The notes under the pieces: model-generated | What the model saw: only the letters and a program-made list of their open reading frames with translations | Database searches by the model: none | What the model was told of the DNA's origin: nothing | Part shown: positions 56,501-64,000 of the stretch, one piece after another | How positions within the stretch are numbered: position 1 is the first letter of the stretch | Layout: each line of letters starts with the position of its first letter | Origin: Pseudomonas viridiflava | GTDB lineage: Bacteria; Pseudomonadota; Gammaproteobacteria; Pseudomonadales; Pseudomonadaceae | Assembly (NCBI RefSeq): GCF_900582625.1 | Contig: NZ_UTIQ01000084.1 | Span: 806,001 to 870,000, forward strand | Direction of reading: 5' to 3' | DNA: 64,000 bases | Program-made: the position numbers and the translations under genes

Positions 56501-57327
56501 AGGCGAACCTGCCCTTCATAAACCCGGACGGCGGGTCCGGTCATCATTACGGGTTGCCCGGCGCCGGCCCATTCAATAAACAGGCGACCGCCAGGCAGTT
56601 CGAGTTGCAGAGGCGAATCCATCCAGCCCTGGCTGATGGCGGCAACAGCGGCGGCGCAAGCGCCGGTCCCGCAGGCCTGGGTTTCTCCGGCGCCGCGTTC
56701 CCAAACGCGCAGCTTGGCGTGCTGGCGATCGGTAATTTCAAGAAAGCCCACGTTCACTCGCTGAGGAAAGCGCGGGTGATGTTCCAGCTTAGGGCCCAGG
56801 GTGTGCACCGGCGCTTCGGCGACGCTGTCTACGCGCAGCACCGCGTGTGGATTGCCCATGGACACCGCCGCCAGCGTGACCGCTGTACCCTCGACATCGA
56901 CCTGATAACTCAGCGCCTGGCTCTCGGCCTGGAACGGAATGCGCGCTGGTTCAAGAATCGGCGCGCCCATGTTCACACTGATTTGGCCGTCGGGGCGCAC
57001 GTCCAGCTCGATGATGCCGCCGGAAGTTTCCACGCGAATCTGGCGTTTCATGGTCAGGCGCTTGTCCAGCACAAAGCGGGCGAAGCAGCGTGCGCCGTTG
57101 CCGCATTGCTCAACTTCAGAACCGTCGGAGTTGAAAATCCGATAGCGGAAGTCGACGTCGGGATTGCTCGGCGGCTCTACCAGCAATAGCTGATCAAAGC
57201 CCACGCCGGTGTGGCGGTCGCCCCACTGTTTGGCGTGCTTTGGCTGGATATGCGCGTGCTGGCTGACCAGGTCGAGGACCATGAAGTCATTGCCCAGGCC
57301 GTGCATTTTGGTGAATCGCAGCAGCAT
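56497..57327 (-). CDS. dapF: Diaminopimelate epimerase
   Basis: This 276-residue PLP-independent epimerase converts LL- to meso-diaminopimelate for lysine and peptidoglycan. The two catalytic cysteines are in the EQCGNGARC segment (general base) and QACGTGACA (general acid). The N-terminus [15 protein letters not shown] is the family hallmark. It lies 5 bases after lysA. Confidence 0.96.
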   Translation of the reverse strand: MLLRFTKMHGLGNDFMVLDLVSQHAHIQPKHAKQWGDRHTGVGFDQLLLVEPPSNPDVDFRYRIFNSDGSEVEQCGNGARCFARFVLDKRLTMKRQIRVETSGGIIELDVRPDGQISVNMGAPILEPARIPFQAESQALSYQVDVEGTAVTLAAVSMGNPHAVLRVDSVAEAPVHTLGPKLEHHPRFPQRVNVGFLEITDRQHAKLRVWERGAGETQACGTGACAAAVAAISQGWMDSPLQLELPGGRLFIEWAGAGQPVMMTGPAVRVYEGQVRL

Positions 57328-57332
57328 GACCG

Positions 57333-58580
57333 TTACTCCGGCAGCAGGCTTTCGCCAGCATAGAGTTCTTGCACGGTCTCGCGGCGACGCACTTCATAAG
57401 CCTGTTCGCCGTCGACCAGCACTTCGGCGCAACGGCCACGGGTGTTGTAGTTAGAGCTCATGGCAAAACCATAGGCGCCCGCCGAACACACCGCCAGCAA
57501 ATCACCTTCTTCCAAGGCCAGTTCACGACCTTTGGCCAGGAAATCACCGGTCTCGCAAATCGGCCCGACGATGTCGTAAGCGCGCGCGGCGCCTTCGCGC
57601 GGCTGCACCGGCACAACGTCCATCCACGCCTGATAAAGCGCGGGGCGAATCAGGTCGTTCATCGCCGCGTCGACGATGGCGAAGTCTTTGTGTTCGGTGT
57701 GCTTGAGGTATTCCACCTGCGTCAGCAACACGCCGCCGTTGGCGACGATGTAGCGGCCGGGTTCGAACACCAGTTTCAGGTCGCGCCCAGCGGTACGCTC
57801 GCGCACGGCCTTGATGTAATCGCTGACCAGTGGCGGCGTTTCGTCTTTGTAACGCACGCCAACGCCACCACCCAGGTCGAGGTGGTGAATCTGAATGCCG
57901 CGCGCTGAAAGACGGTCGATCAGCGCCAGCAGGCGGTCGAGGGCATCAAGGAACGGCGGCAGGCTGGTCAGTTGCGAACCGATATGGCAGTCCACACCCA
58001 GCACTTTCAGGTTCGGCAATTCATGGGCGCGGGCATACACCGCTTCGGCGTCGGCAATGGCGATACCGAATTTGTTTTCTTTGAGGCCGGTGGAAATGTA
58101 CGGGTGGGTGCCGGCATCAACGTCGGGGTTTACGCGCAGCGAAATGGGCGCAATGACGTCTTGCTCGGCGGCCACCAGTTGCAGGCGTTCCAGCTCATCG
58201 GTGGACTCGACGTTGAAGCAGTGCACGCCCACTTCCAGCGCGCGGCGCATGTCGTCGCGGCTTTTGCCCACACCGGAAAATACGATTTTGCCCGGCTCGC
58301 CACCGGCGGCCAGCACGCGCTCCAACTCGCCGGAGGAAACGATATCGAACCCGGCGCCCAGGCGGGCCAGCAGGTTCAGTACAGCGAGGTTGGAGTTGGC
58401 TTTGACGGCGTAGCACACCAGATGCGGGACGCCTTGCAGCGCGTCGGCATAGGCATTGAATTGCGCGCTGATGTGCGCGCGGGAATACACGTAGGTAGGC
58501 GTACCAAAACGCTCGGCAATGGCGGACAACGCCACACCCTCCGCAAACAGTTCGCCTGTGCGGTAATTGAAGGCGTGCAT
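57333..58580 (-). CDS. lysA: Diaminopimelate decarboxylase
   Basis: This 415-residue fold-III PLP enzyme makes L-lysine from meso-diaminopimelate. The PLP lysine is in [12 protein letters not shown], the glycine-rich phosphate loop in [22 protein letters not shown] is a family block, and the catalytic cysteine lies in [14 protein letters not shown]. The stop is 5 bases from dapF. LysR-type regulation by a divergent lysR is not seen here; lptM precedes it by 9 bases. Confidence 0.96.
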   Translation of the reverse strand: MHAFNYRTGELFAEGVALSAIAERFGTPTYVYSRAHISAQFNAYADALQGVPHLVCYAVKANSNLAVLNLLARLGAGFDIVSSGELERVLAAGGEPGKIVFSGVGKSRDDMRRALEVGVHCFNVESTDELERLQLVAAEQDVIAPISLRVNPDVDAGTHPYISTGLKENKFGIAIADAEAVYARAHELPNLKVLGVDCHIGSQLTSLPPFLDALDRLLALIDRLSARGIQIHHLDLGGGVGVRYKDETPPLVSDYIKAVRERTAGRDLKLVFEPGRYIVANGGVLLTQVEYLKHTEHKDFAIVDAAMNDLIRPALYQAWMDVVPVQPREGAARAYDIVGPICETGDFLAKGRELALEEGDLLAVCSAGAYGFAMSSNYNTRGRCAEVLVDGEQAYEVRRRETVQELYAGESLLPE

Positions 58581-58589
58581 ACCGCCTCC

Positions 58590-58715
58590 TTAATGGGTGT
58601 GTTCAGCGGAAGGTTGGTCTTCGCCTGGCAGATACAGCGGGCCTTTCTGGCCACAGCCGGTAAGCAGAGACGAAATGGCGACGAGCGCGATAAGGGCAGT
58701 CAGTAGCCGCTTCAT
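58590..58715 (-). CDS. lptM: Small lipoprotein LptM (YifL-like)
   Basis: A 41-codon gene reads MKRLLTALIALVAISSLLTG then CGQKGPLYLPGEDQPSAEH and ends THTH-like (HTH) before TAA. The lipobox LTGC and the CGQKGPLYLP motif are the hallmark of LptM, an outer-membrane lipoprotein that aids LptD oxidative maturation. AAGGA precedes the ATG. It sits immediately upstream of lysA, as in other gamma-proteobacteria. It was found by reading the sequence because it is shorter than usual gene-calling limits. Confidence 0.92.
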   Translation of the reverse strand: MKRLLTALIALVAISSLLTGCGQKGPLYLPGEDQPSAEHTH

Positions 58716-58874
58716 GGCGGATTCCTTGTAAAAGCAGTGATTGCGCCGGAGTATACCGGCCGCCCGGCGCCTTGCCTATGCGCCGGGCGATAGACCGGAG
58801 CTCCCGCGCAGCGGGCCCTGACGCTATCGTAAAAGCGTCTACGTTTGTCCCTTCAAGCCCCAACAGGAGCTCTG

Positions 58875-59912
58875 ATGCACACACCTGCGCCACTGGCCGG
58901 TTCGGTTTCGGTCGCCTATTTCCAAGGCCTGTTGGACTACCTGGCGCGCCAGGGAATCGCCACCGAAACGTTGCTGGCGCCCTTGCACGTAAGCCCCGAG
59001 CTGTTGGCCCAGCGTGATCAACGCGTGGCCGCCTCGGTGTATCTGGCAGTGATGGAAAAGGGCGTTGAGCTGACGGGCGATGTGCACTTCGGGCTGCACC
59101 TCGGCGAAGCGGTGCGGCCGGGTTACTACGGCGTGCTCGGCTATTTGCTGATGAGCTGCGCGACCCTGGGCGACGCCCTGCACCGCCAGGCGCGCTACGC
59201 CACTTTGGTCGGCAGTCTTGGGCACGTTGACCTGGCCGACGAACCTGAGCGCCCCGGCCTGGAGCCGCAGGTGGCCCACAGTTGGCAGCCGTTATTGGCG
59301 CAGCAACAACGGCACCTGTGTGAGGAGACGCTCGCGGGCTGGACCACCTTTGGGCATTGGATAAGTGGCCTAGATATTCCGCCCACCGAAGTGCGCTTCC
59401 AGCACGCAGCGCCGGCTGATGCGGCCGAGCACCAGCGCATCTTTCGTTGCCCGGTGCTGTTTTCCCAACCCGACAACGCGCTGGTCTTCCCCAAGCGCCT
59501 ACTGCTTGCGCCGCTTGGCCAGGCCGATGCGCAGGTGCGCAAGATGCTCGACGGTTACGCCGACCGCCTGCTTACCGAAATGCGCCAAGAGCAGCACGTG
59601 CTGGACCGCGCCCGCTTGGAACTGGCCAAGCAACTTGCTGAACAGGGACCGGACCTGGAGCGCCTGGCGCAGACTTTGGGGCTCAGTCCACGCACCTTGC
59701 AGCGCCGTCTGCGCGAGACCGGGTTATCATTCAGCCAACTTGTCGACGAAACTCGCCAGCAGTTGGTGCTCAATTACCTACGCGATCCGACGCTCGAGCT
59801 GGCTGACATCGCGTTTTTTGTTGGCTTCAGCGAAGCCGGTTCCCTGGCCCGCGCGTTTCGCCGCTGGACCGGACAGAGCCCCGCCGAGTATCGCCGCACG
59901 CTAGCCGGCTAA
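58875..59912 (+). CDS. AraC-family transcriptional regulator (arabinose-binding N-domain type)
   Basis: This 345-residue regulator has an N-terminal Arabinose_bd-type domain (YFQGLLDYLARQGIATETLL, FGLHLGEAVRPGYYGVLGYLL) shared with OruR/ArgR-like Pseudomonas regulators. Its C-terminal AraC HTH pair is LERLAQTLGLSPRTLQRRLRE and ELADIAFFVGFSEAGSLARAFRRWTG. It is divergent from lptM-lysA. The effector is unknown. ATG 58875 follows AGGAG; upstream in-frame codons lack a ribosome site. Confidence 0.88.
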   Translation: MHTPAPLAGSVSVAYFQGLLDYLARQGIATETLLAPLHVSPELLAQRDQRVAASVYLAVMEKGVELTGDVHFGLHLGEAVRPGYYGVLGYLLMSCATLGDALHRQARYATLVGSLGHVDLADEPERPGLEPQVAHSWQPLLAQQQRHLCEETLAGWTTFGHWISGLDIPPTEVRFQHAAPADAAEHQRIFRCPVLFSQPDNALVFPKRLLLAPLGQADAQVRKMLDGYADRLLTEMRQEQHVLDRARLELAKQLAEQGPDLERLAQTLGLSPRTLQRRLRETGLSFSQLVDETRQQLVLNYLRDPTLELADIAFFVGFSEAGSLARAFRRWTGQSPAEYRRTLAG

Positions 59913-59974
59913 TGCCTACAACTTGTCGCAACGCACCTGCGTCGTTGCCTTAATTTTTGCCTGAGGTGCCCGTT

Positions 59975-60307
59975 ATGAGTTTGACCGAAGCGCGTTTTCA
60001 CGACTTGGTGGATGCCACCCAGGAATCGGTAGAAGACATTTTCGATGACAGCGGCCTGGACCTCGACTTGGAAAATTCCGCCGGCATTCTCACCGTGCGT
60101 TTTGCCAATGGCTCGCAGTTGATCCTCAGCCGGCAGGTGCCGATTCGCCAACTGTGGGTGGCGGCTCGCTCTGGCGGTTTCCACTTCGATTACGACGGCG
60201 CCACTGATCGCTGGATCTGCGACACCAGCGACGAGCTGCTCGGCGAAATGCTCGCGCGCATCACCCTTGAACAAGCCGGCGAAGCGATCGAGTTCGATGA
60301 GCTCTGA
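59975..60307 (+). CDS. cyaY: Frataxin-like iron donor CyaY
   Basis: This 110-residue protein has the frataxin fold: an acidic first helix (ARFHDLVDATQESVEDIFDD), a beta sheet with GILTVRFANGSQLILSRQVP and IRQLWVAARSGGFHFDYDG, and a C-terminal helix. CyaY modulates IscS iron-sulfur assembly. In gamma-proteobacteria it often neighbours cyaA and the lptM-dapF-xerC set, as here. GAGG precedes the ATG. The downstream DUF1289 gene begins one base after its stop. Confidence 0.93.
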   Translation: MSLTEARFHDLVDATQESVEDIFDDSGLDLDLENSAGILTVRFANGSQLILSRQVPIRQLWVAARSGGFHFDYDGATDRWICDTSDELLGEMLARITLEQAGEAIEFDEL

Positions 60308-60308
60308 C

Positions 60309-60530
60309 ATGAATGCTCCGCAAATTTTCCAGCCACAGGCGCAAGACGCTGACGTGGTGCTGTCGCCATGTCGCCGCGAATGCTGCCTGGATGACGACGA
60401 CGTGTGTTTGGGCTGCGGGCGTTTGCTCGCTGAAATCCGCGAGTGGAAAGCCGCTGATAGCCCGCGTCGCCGGCAAATAATCGAGTTGGCCCAGGCACGC
60501 GTAAAGCCGTCGCCTTTTCGGCAGTCTTGA
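60309..60530 (+). CDS. DUF1289 family protein
   Basis: This 73-residue protein has the CRRECCLDDDDVCLGCGR cluster (four cysteines, C-x3-C and C-x2-C, with an intervening acidic run), the DUF1289 signature probably binding a metal. No function is known. ATG 60309 follows cyaY with one base between; an ATG 12 bases upstream overlaps cyaY. They are probably co-transcribed. Confidence 0.85.
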   Translation: MNAPQIFQPQAQDADVVLSPCRRECCLDDDDVCLGCGRLLAEIREWKAADSPRRRQIIELAQARVKPSPFRQS

Positions 60531-60564
60531 CCAAGCAGTCATGTCTTGTGCTACGGTCGGCACT

Positions 60565-60615
60565 CGCCTCACCAGAATGAGGCGCCTGCAAACCCCGGCT
60601 TCGGTCGGGGTTTTT
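60565..60615 (+). terminator. Hairpin plus intrinsic terminator after the DUF1289 gene
   Basis: CGCCTCA/TGAGGCG with a 6-base loop (60565-60584) is followed by AACCCCG/CGGGGTT and a T run (60591-60615). The second hairpin is a standard terminator. The first hairpin in front makes a small structured RNA possible. Confidence 0.75.
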
Positions 60616-60712
60616 CTTTAACTGCCGCCTGGAATTTGCTGCGGCCCTCATTGGGTTGCGACGTTCCGCTGGTAGCCGCTGCCTGGCTGCCACTGACTAT
60701 GAGTACTGCGTT

Positions 60713-61117
60713 ATGACCGCTCCAGCCATCACCATCACCCGTCTGGACCTGCAACGCCTTGAGCGTCTGCTCGAAAGCCTCGACGATTTCGGCCCAGGCG
60801 CCCAAGCCCTCGAAGAGGAGCTGGCGCGCGCCAATGTGGTCGGCCATGACGAAGTGCCGGCCGGCGTGGTGACCATGAACTCGCGAGTGGTTTGCCGGGA
60901 AGAAAGCAGCGGCAAGGAATACCACCTGACGCTGGTGTATCCGAACGAGGCGGGCGGCGAGGGCACCGTATCGGTTCTGGCGCCCGTAGGCAGCGCGCTG
61001 TTAGGGCTGTCGGTTGGCCAACACATCGACTGGCCGACCCCGGCTGGAAAACTGATTCAGCTGACATTGCTGGCAGTCGAGTACCAACCAGAAGCCGCCG
61101 GTGCCTATAGCCAGTAA
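60713..61117 (+). CDS. rnk: Nucleoside diphosphate kinase regulator Rnk (GreA-like)
   Basis: This 134-residue protein is related to the GreA/GreB C-terminal domain: N-terminal coiled coil (RLDLQRLERLLESLDDF), then VVTMNSRVVCREESSGKEYH, LTLVYPNEAGGEGTVSVLAP and the GALLGLSVGQHIDWPTPAGK-type block (SALLGLSVGQHIDWP). Rnk can bind RNA polymerase and affect nucleoside diphosphate kinase levels. In P. aeruginosa it lies near cyaA, as here. ATG 60713 is chosen on length; the ribosome site is weak. Confidence 0.9.
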   Translation: MTAPAITITRLDLQRLERLLESLDDFGPGAQALEEELARANVVGHDEVPAGVVTMNSRVVCREESSGKEYHLTLVYPNEAGGEGTVSVLAPVGSALLGLSVGQHIDWPTPAGKLIQLTLLAVEYQPEAAGAYSQ

Positions 61118-61167
61118 TCGCCAGGCGCTTTTAGAGTAGGCGTTCATTCAGTGGCAAGGAGGCCGAG

Positions 61168-61968
61168 ATGCCCAGCCTACCGATGTACTTCCCGCCTGCG
61201 TTTTCCCTGCCTCAAGCGTTGCTCTGCGCCCAATTGGTGAACTGCGCTTATCAGCAGTACGACCAATGGATGGCGCAGCAGCAGCCGCGAAAGCCTGAAG
61301 ACTTCCATTGGCAGCTCCCCGACATGCCCGGCTGGCAGTTTTCAGCGCCGGTGTGGAGCGTGCTCAGCGAACTGCATTTTCTCAACGAGTCCGAGCCGTT
61401 CGGCTTTGCGGCGCGCGACCCGCAAGGCGCCGTTTACCTAGTGTTTCGCGGCACTGACACGGCGCAAGACTGGCTGGATGATCTGGATGTGCCGCAGCGC
61501 AGCTACCCGTGGAAAAGCGACGTTGGCCTGGTGCACGACGGCTTTTTGAAGCTCTACACCTCACTGCGCGACCTGGCGTTGCAAGCGCTCGACGATATGC
61601 GCCCCGAAGGTGCGCTGTGGGTATGCGGGCACAGTTTGGGCAGCAGTTTGTCGACGCTGGCGGTTCCTGATATGCGCGAACGCTGGCCCGGCTTAGCGCT
61701 GCAACACTACAACTTTGCCAGCCCGCGCCTGGCGTCTCCCTCGTTCGCCGCGTACTACAACGGCCTGCAGGTGCCGACCTTTCGGGTTGTGAACGACAGC
61801 GACCTGGTTCCCGAAGTGCCGCCGGGCGTCAGCGGCACGTGGCTCTACCAGCATGTTGGCCAGGCGATTACGTTCACCGCCAGCTACGCCAGCGTGCTGG
61901 GCGACCACAGCCTGGCAGGCAGCTACCTGTACGCGCTGAAAAACCCACAGGCGCCCATGAAGGCGTAA
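61168..61968 (+). CDS. Class 3 (lipase_3) family lipase
   Basis: This 266-residue alpha/beta hydrolase has the nucleophile elbow CGHSLGSSL with the catalytic serine in GHSLG, VYLVFRGTDTAQDWLDDL as the oxyanion strand, and downstream Asp (VNDSDLVPEVPPG) and His (GDHSLAGSY) for a catalytic triad of the lipase_3 type. No signal peptide is visible, so it may be cytosolic. AAGGAGG sits before the ATG. It converges with cyaA. Confidence 0.85.
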   Translation: MPSLPMYFPPAFSLPQALLCAQLVNCAYQQYDQWMAQQQPRKPEDFHWQLPDMPGWQFSAPVWSVLSELHFLNESEPFGFAARDPQGAVYLVFRGTDTAQDWLDDLDVPQRSYPWKSDVGLVHDGFLKLYTSLRDLALQALDDMRPEGALWVCGHSLGSSLSTLAVPDMRERWPGLALQHYNFASPRLASPSFAAYYNGLQVPTFRVVNDSDLVPEVPPGVSGTWLYQHVGQAITFTASYASVLGDHSLAGSYLYALKNPQAPMKA

Positions 61969-61991
61969 GCCGAGACTCACTGTTTTTCACT

Positions 61992-62014
61992 GCGGCAGCG
62001 GCTTCAGCCGCGAT
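61992..62014. repeat. Degenerate single REP arm
   Basis: cagcggcttcagccgcgat sits just before the cyaA stop on the convergent side. It resembles the right arm of the REP pairs elsewhere. Confidence 0.7.
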
Positions 62015-62034
62015 GGGCCAAACGGGCGAGCACG

Positions 62035-64000
62035 TTACGCACGTTGCAGCGCGCTATTGAGCGCAGCCTCCAGCCGGGTTTTGTAGCGCAGGTAATGGAT
62101 GGTCTGCGTTTGCCCCTCACCAAGCACCCGCGACAGATCCAGGTCGGTGATGTAGCACGGATAACGCTCGTGGCCGCTACGTTGCGAAAGGATGTGGCGG
62201 GCCACGGCGCTGAACAGTTCATTGCCGTATTCCAACTCGGAGAATTCCCGGTGGTTACAGAACAGGGTGACGTGCACCCGTCCTTGCTCGGCGGGTTCGA
62301 CAATCGCCTGAACGTCGTAAAACGGATGGCTGACCGCTGACTGCGGCGATGCGCGGCGCTCCAGAAACTGCGCCCGGGAAGGCGCCGGCGGCAGCACTTC
62401 GTAATAGAGAATTTCCAGGTTTTCCGCTAACACCGGGTCGGTATCCAGCGGCAGCTGCGCGTTGCGGCGGTACAGCACCGACTGTAGAAAACGGTGCAGC
62501 GGCGTCAGCAAGCTTTGCTCATCGCGGAACGGAAGACGCTGGCGCCAGAGCGCGTTGCGTTCATCCAGCGCGGTCAGCTCGGCGGTGTCTTCGTGCAAGC
62601 GATAGAACACCTGAATGCAGTCGGGTCGGCCCAGCGGCAGAATCATCGCCAGGTCTTCGCCTTCCAACGCATGGCGATCCAAGTGCAGCGGACTGTAGCT
62701 GTTCAGCTCGCTGCCCAACTGCTCCAGCAATGCCGGCAGGTTGTTTAGCGCCACATGGTCGACATGGCCGGGCGTTAATTGCAGCACGTGGTATTGCTGC
62801 TGAATCTGCACCAAATAGCGCTGGCCGCGTTCGCCCACGAAGTGCGAAAGAATATCGCGGAATAATTCTTCAACACGCTCGGCAATGGCCTGGGCACGGT
62901 TGCGACAGAAGCACCGCACTTTCAACACCGGCAACGCCCCGCCGGGCGGCAGGCTGTTGAGGAAGTCGCGCAGGCAGTCGAGCAGCGCATGGGTGCCGTC
63001 GTAACGACTGACTGACAACTCGTTCCAGCTGTTCAAACTCACCTGGTCGAGGGTCAACACCAGATTCTCGCGTACACCCGAATAGCCTAGGGAATCCGTG
63101 CGGCCCGTGGTCATGTGCACGTTGAGTTGGCTGTGTTGTTTGAGCGGGTCGATACCGACGTTAACCAGCAACAGCACCTCGCTCGGCGCGCTGCTGTGCA
63201 GAAGCGCATCTTCGCTTACGCTCGGCAACGGCAGCGGCACAGCGTGTTGCAAGCTGGTGAGCAGATTGGCCAGCTCGAATTCGGTGAGGTCGCTGTCGCC
63301 AGGGTGCAGGGCGATGCGCGTGCTGCTGTCGATCACGCCGTTGCGGTGACACCAGGCCAGCAGCTCAATCAGTTCGCGCGCCCGTTTCAGTGGTGCGAAG
63401 TCGCGCCATTCCTGGCCGCTGAGGCTGCCGTTGAACAAGGCCCATTGGCTGTCATCGGTGCTGTCGCTGTTGAACACCAAGGTCAGGTTGTCTTCGGCCA
63501 GGTCCGGGGCAATGCCGGGGTTGATGAATTCGATTTTGCCGGCCTTGCGCTCGAAGGCGGCGTACAGGCGCCGGCCTAACACGCCAAGGTCGCGGCTGTT
63601 AAGGGAGCTGGCGACCTGTTGGGTGCGGGCGAACTGCGACAGGAACCGGTAGCTGTAGGTCAGCTCGTTGACCAGCACGCGGCGCTCGGCGCTGACCTGC
63701 CGAACCTTCCATTGGCTGCGGCTATCGAGCATCGCCAGTTGCCGCTGCTGCCAGCCCCAGCCTGCAGTGAGTTTCTCCAGCAACAGACGCTGCCAGCTTT
63801 TGCGCCGGTTGCGCGGCGGGTTGCTGATTTTTTTGTTCACCTTGAGGTACAGGCAGCGCCGGATCAGTTCCAGGCGCTCGGTTTCGCCGCGGCCACTGAG
63901 GTATTCCTCGAGGCGGCGGTACACCACGACGTACGGATCGAGCTCGTCGAGGTCGAGCTGGTTGCTGAACACTGCTTGTTTGAAACGCAGGCTCAGACAT
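62035..64000 (-). CDS. cyaA: Class I adenylate cyclase, C-terminal part (partial)
   Basis: The C-terminal 650 or so residues of the class I adenylate cyclase found in gamma-proteobacteria. The frame is open to the window edge and has no start inside it, so the N-terminal catalytic domain lies beyond 64000. Visible parts include YLKVNKKISNPPRNRRKSWQ-type sequence (YLKVNKKISNPP), a long helical and regulatory region, and a C-terminal tail. cAMP with Vfr controls many virulence and carbon-use genes in Pseudomonas. It is antisense to, and ends 66 bases from, the lipase gene. Confidence 0.9.
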   Translation of the reverse strand, partial: CLSLRFKQAVFSNQLDLDELDPYVVVYRRLEEYLSGRGETERLELIRRCLYLKVNKKISNPPRNRRKSWQRLLLEKLTAGWGWQQRQLAMLDSRSQWKVRQVSAERRVLVNELTYSYRFLSQFARTQQVASSLNSRDLGVLGRRLYAAFERKAGKIEFINPGIAPDLAEDNLTLVFNSDSTDDSQWALFNGSLSGQEWRDFAPLKRARELIELLAWCHRNGVIDSSTRIALHPGDSDLTEFELANLLTSLQHAVPLPLPSVSEDALLHSSAPSEVLLLVNVGIDPLKQHSQLNVHMTTGRTDSLGYSGVRENLVLTLDQVSLNSWNELSVSRYDGTHALLDCLRDFLNSLPPGGALPVLKVRCFCRNRAQAIAERVEELFRDILSHFVGERGQRYLVQIQQQYHVLQLTPGHVDHVALNNLPALLEQLGSELNSYSPLHLDRHALEGEDLAMILPLGRPDCIQVFYRLHEDTAELTALDERNALWRQRLPFRDEQSLLTPLHRFLQSVLYRRNAQLPLDTDPVLAENLEILYYEVLPPAPSRAQFLERRASPQSAVSHPFYDVQAIVEPAEQGRVHVTLFCNHREFSELEYGNELFSAVARHILSQRSGHERYPCYITDLDLSRVLGEGQTQTIHYLRYKTRLEAALNSALQRA

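Overview
The window reads as a chromosomal segment of a fluorescent-group Pseudomonas (P. fluorescens/putida-like). It is GC-rich and densely coding. Many gene blocks keep the order I know from P. aeruginosa: epd-pgk-fba, betIBA-cbcVWX-sdaB-gbdR, pauB-dadR-dadA-rid-dadX-pauR-cycB-xpt-rep, ubiK-glnK-amtB, and lptM-lysA-dapF-xerC next to cyaY-rnk-cyaA. REP-type palindromes typical of Pseudomonas are scattered between genes. I see no rRNA or tRNA gene, insertion sequence, prophage or CRISPR array. Species and homology statements come from memory and motif reading, not from a database search.

Layout. 1-3830: central carbon metabolism (end of epd, pgk, fba) interleaved with three small lipoprotein genes, one of which carries a nonsense codon at codon 4. 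3840-18260: mixed accessory and housekeeping genes, including a family 7 alginate lyase, a YgjP-like metallopeptidase, an HDOD protein, a YccS-like membrane protein, a YhiN-like flavoprotein, a solute-binding protein, a double-receiver GGDEF regulator, the RNA helicase DbpA, an HD-GYP protein, an MdtD-like exporter and an orphan TorT-like protein. 18260-18750 is repeat-rich. 18750-30605: choline and glycine betaine uptake and catabolism (betA, betB, betI, cbcV, cbcW, choX, a second choline-binding protein, sdaB, gbdR), with a perfect operator-like palindrome before betI and 21-bp-phased repeats before both binding-protein genes.

30648-42019: polyamine and D-/L-alanine catabolism (pauB-like, dadR, dadA, rid, dadX, pauR), cytochrome c5, an acetyl-CoA hydrolase/transferase, xpt and rep. 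42271-50464: a c-di-GMP phosphodiesterase with a degenerate GGDEF domain, a MATE exporter whose 3' end overlaps it, a LysR regulator, a chemoreceptor with a sigma-28-like promoter, a SymE-like toxin gene behind a LexA-like box, and comM. 50504-53927: ubiK, the nitrogen pair glnK-amtB behind a sigma-54-like promoter, a YjbQ protein and sutA.

54171-64000: two divergently arranged groups. The minus-strand set is lptM-lysA-dapF-DUF484-xerC-yigB, tightly packed with two 4-bp stop/start overlaps. The plus-strand set is an AraC regulator, cyaY, a DUF1289 protein, rnk and a class 3 lipase, meeting the 3' part of cyaA head-on at the window edge. The least ordinary material is regulatory: the phased repeats of the choline locus, the SOS-type box before the SymE-like gene, and a terminator-like hairpin downstream of the chemoreceptor promoter.
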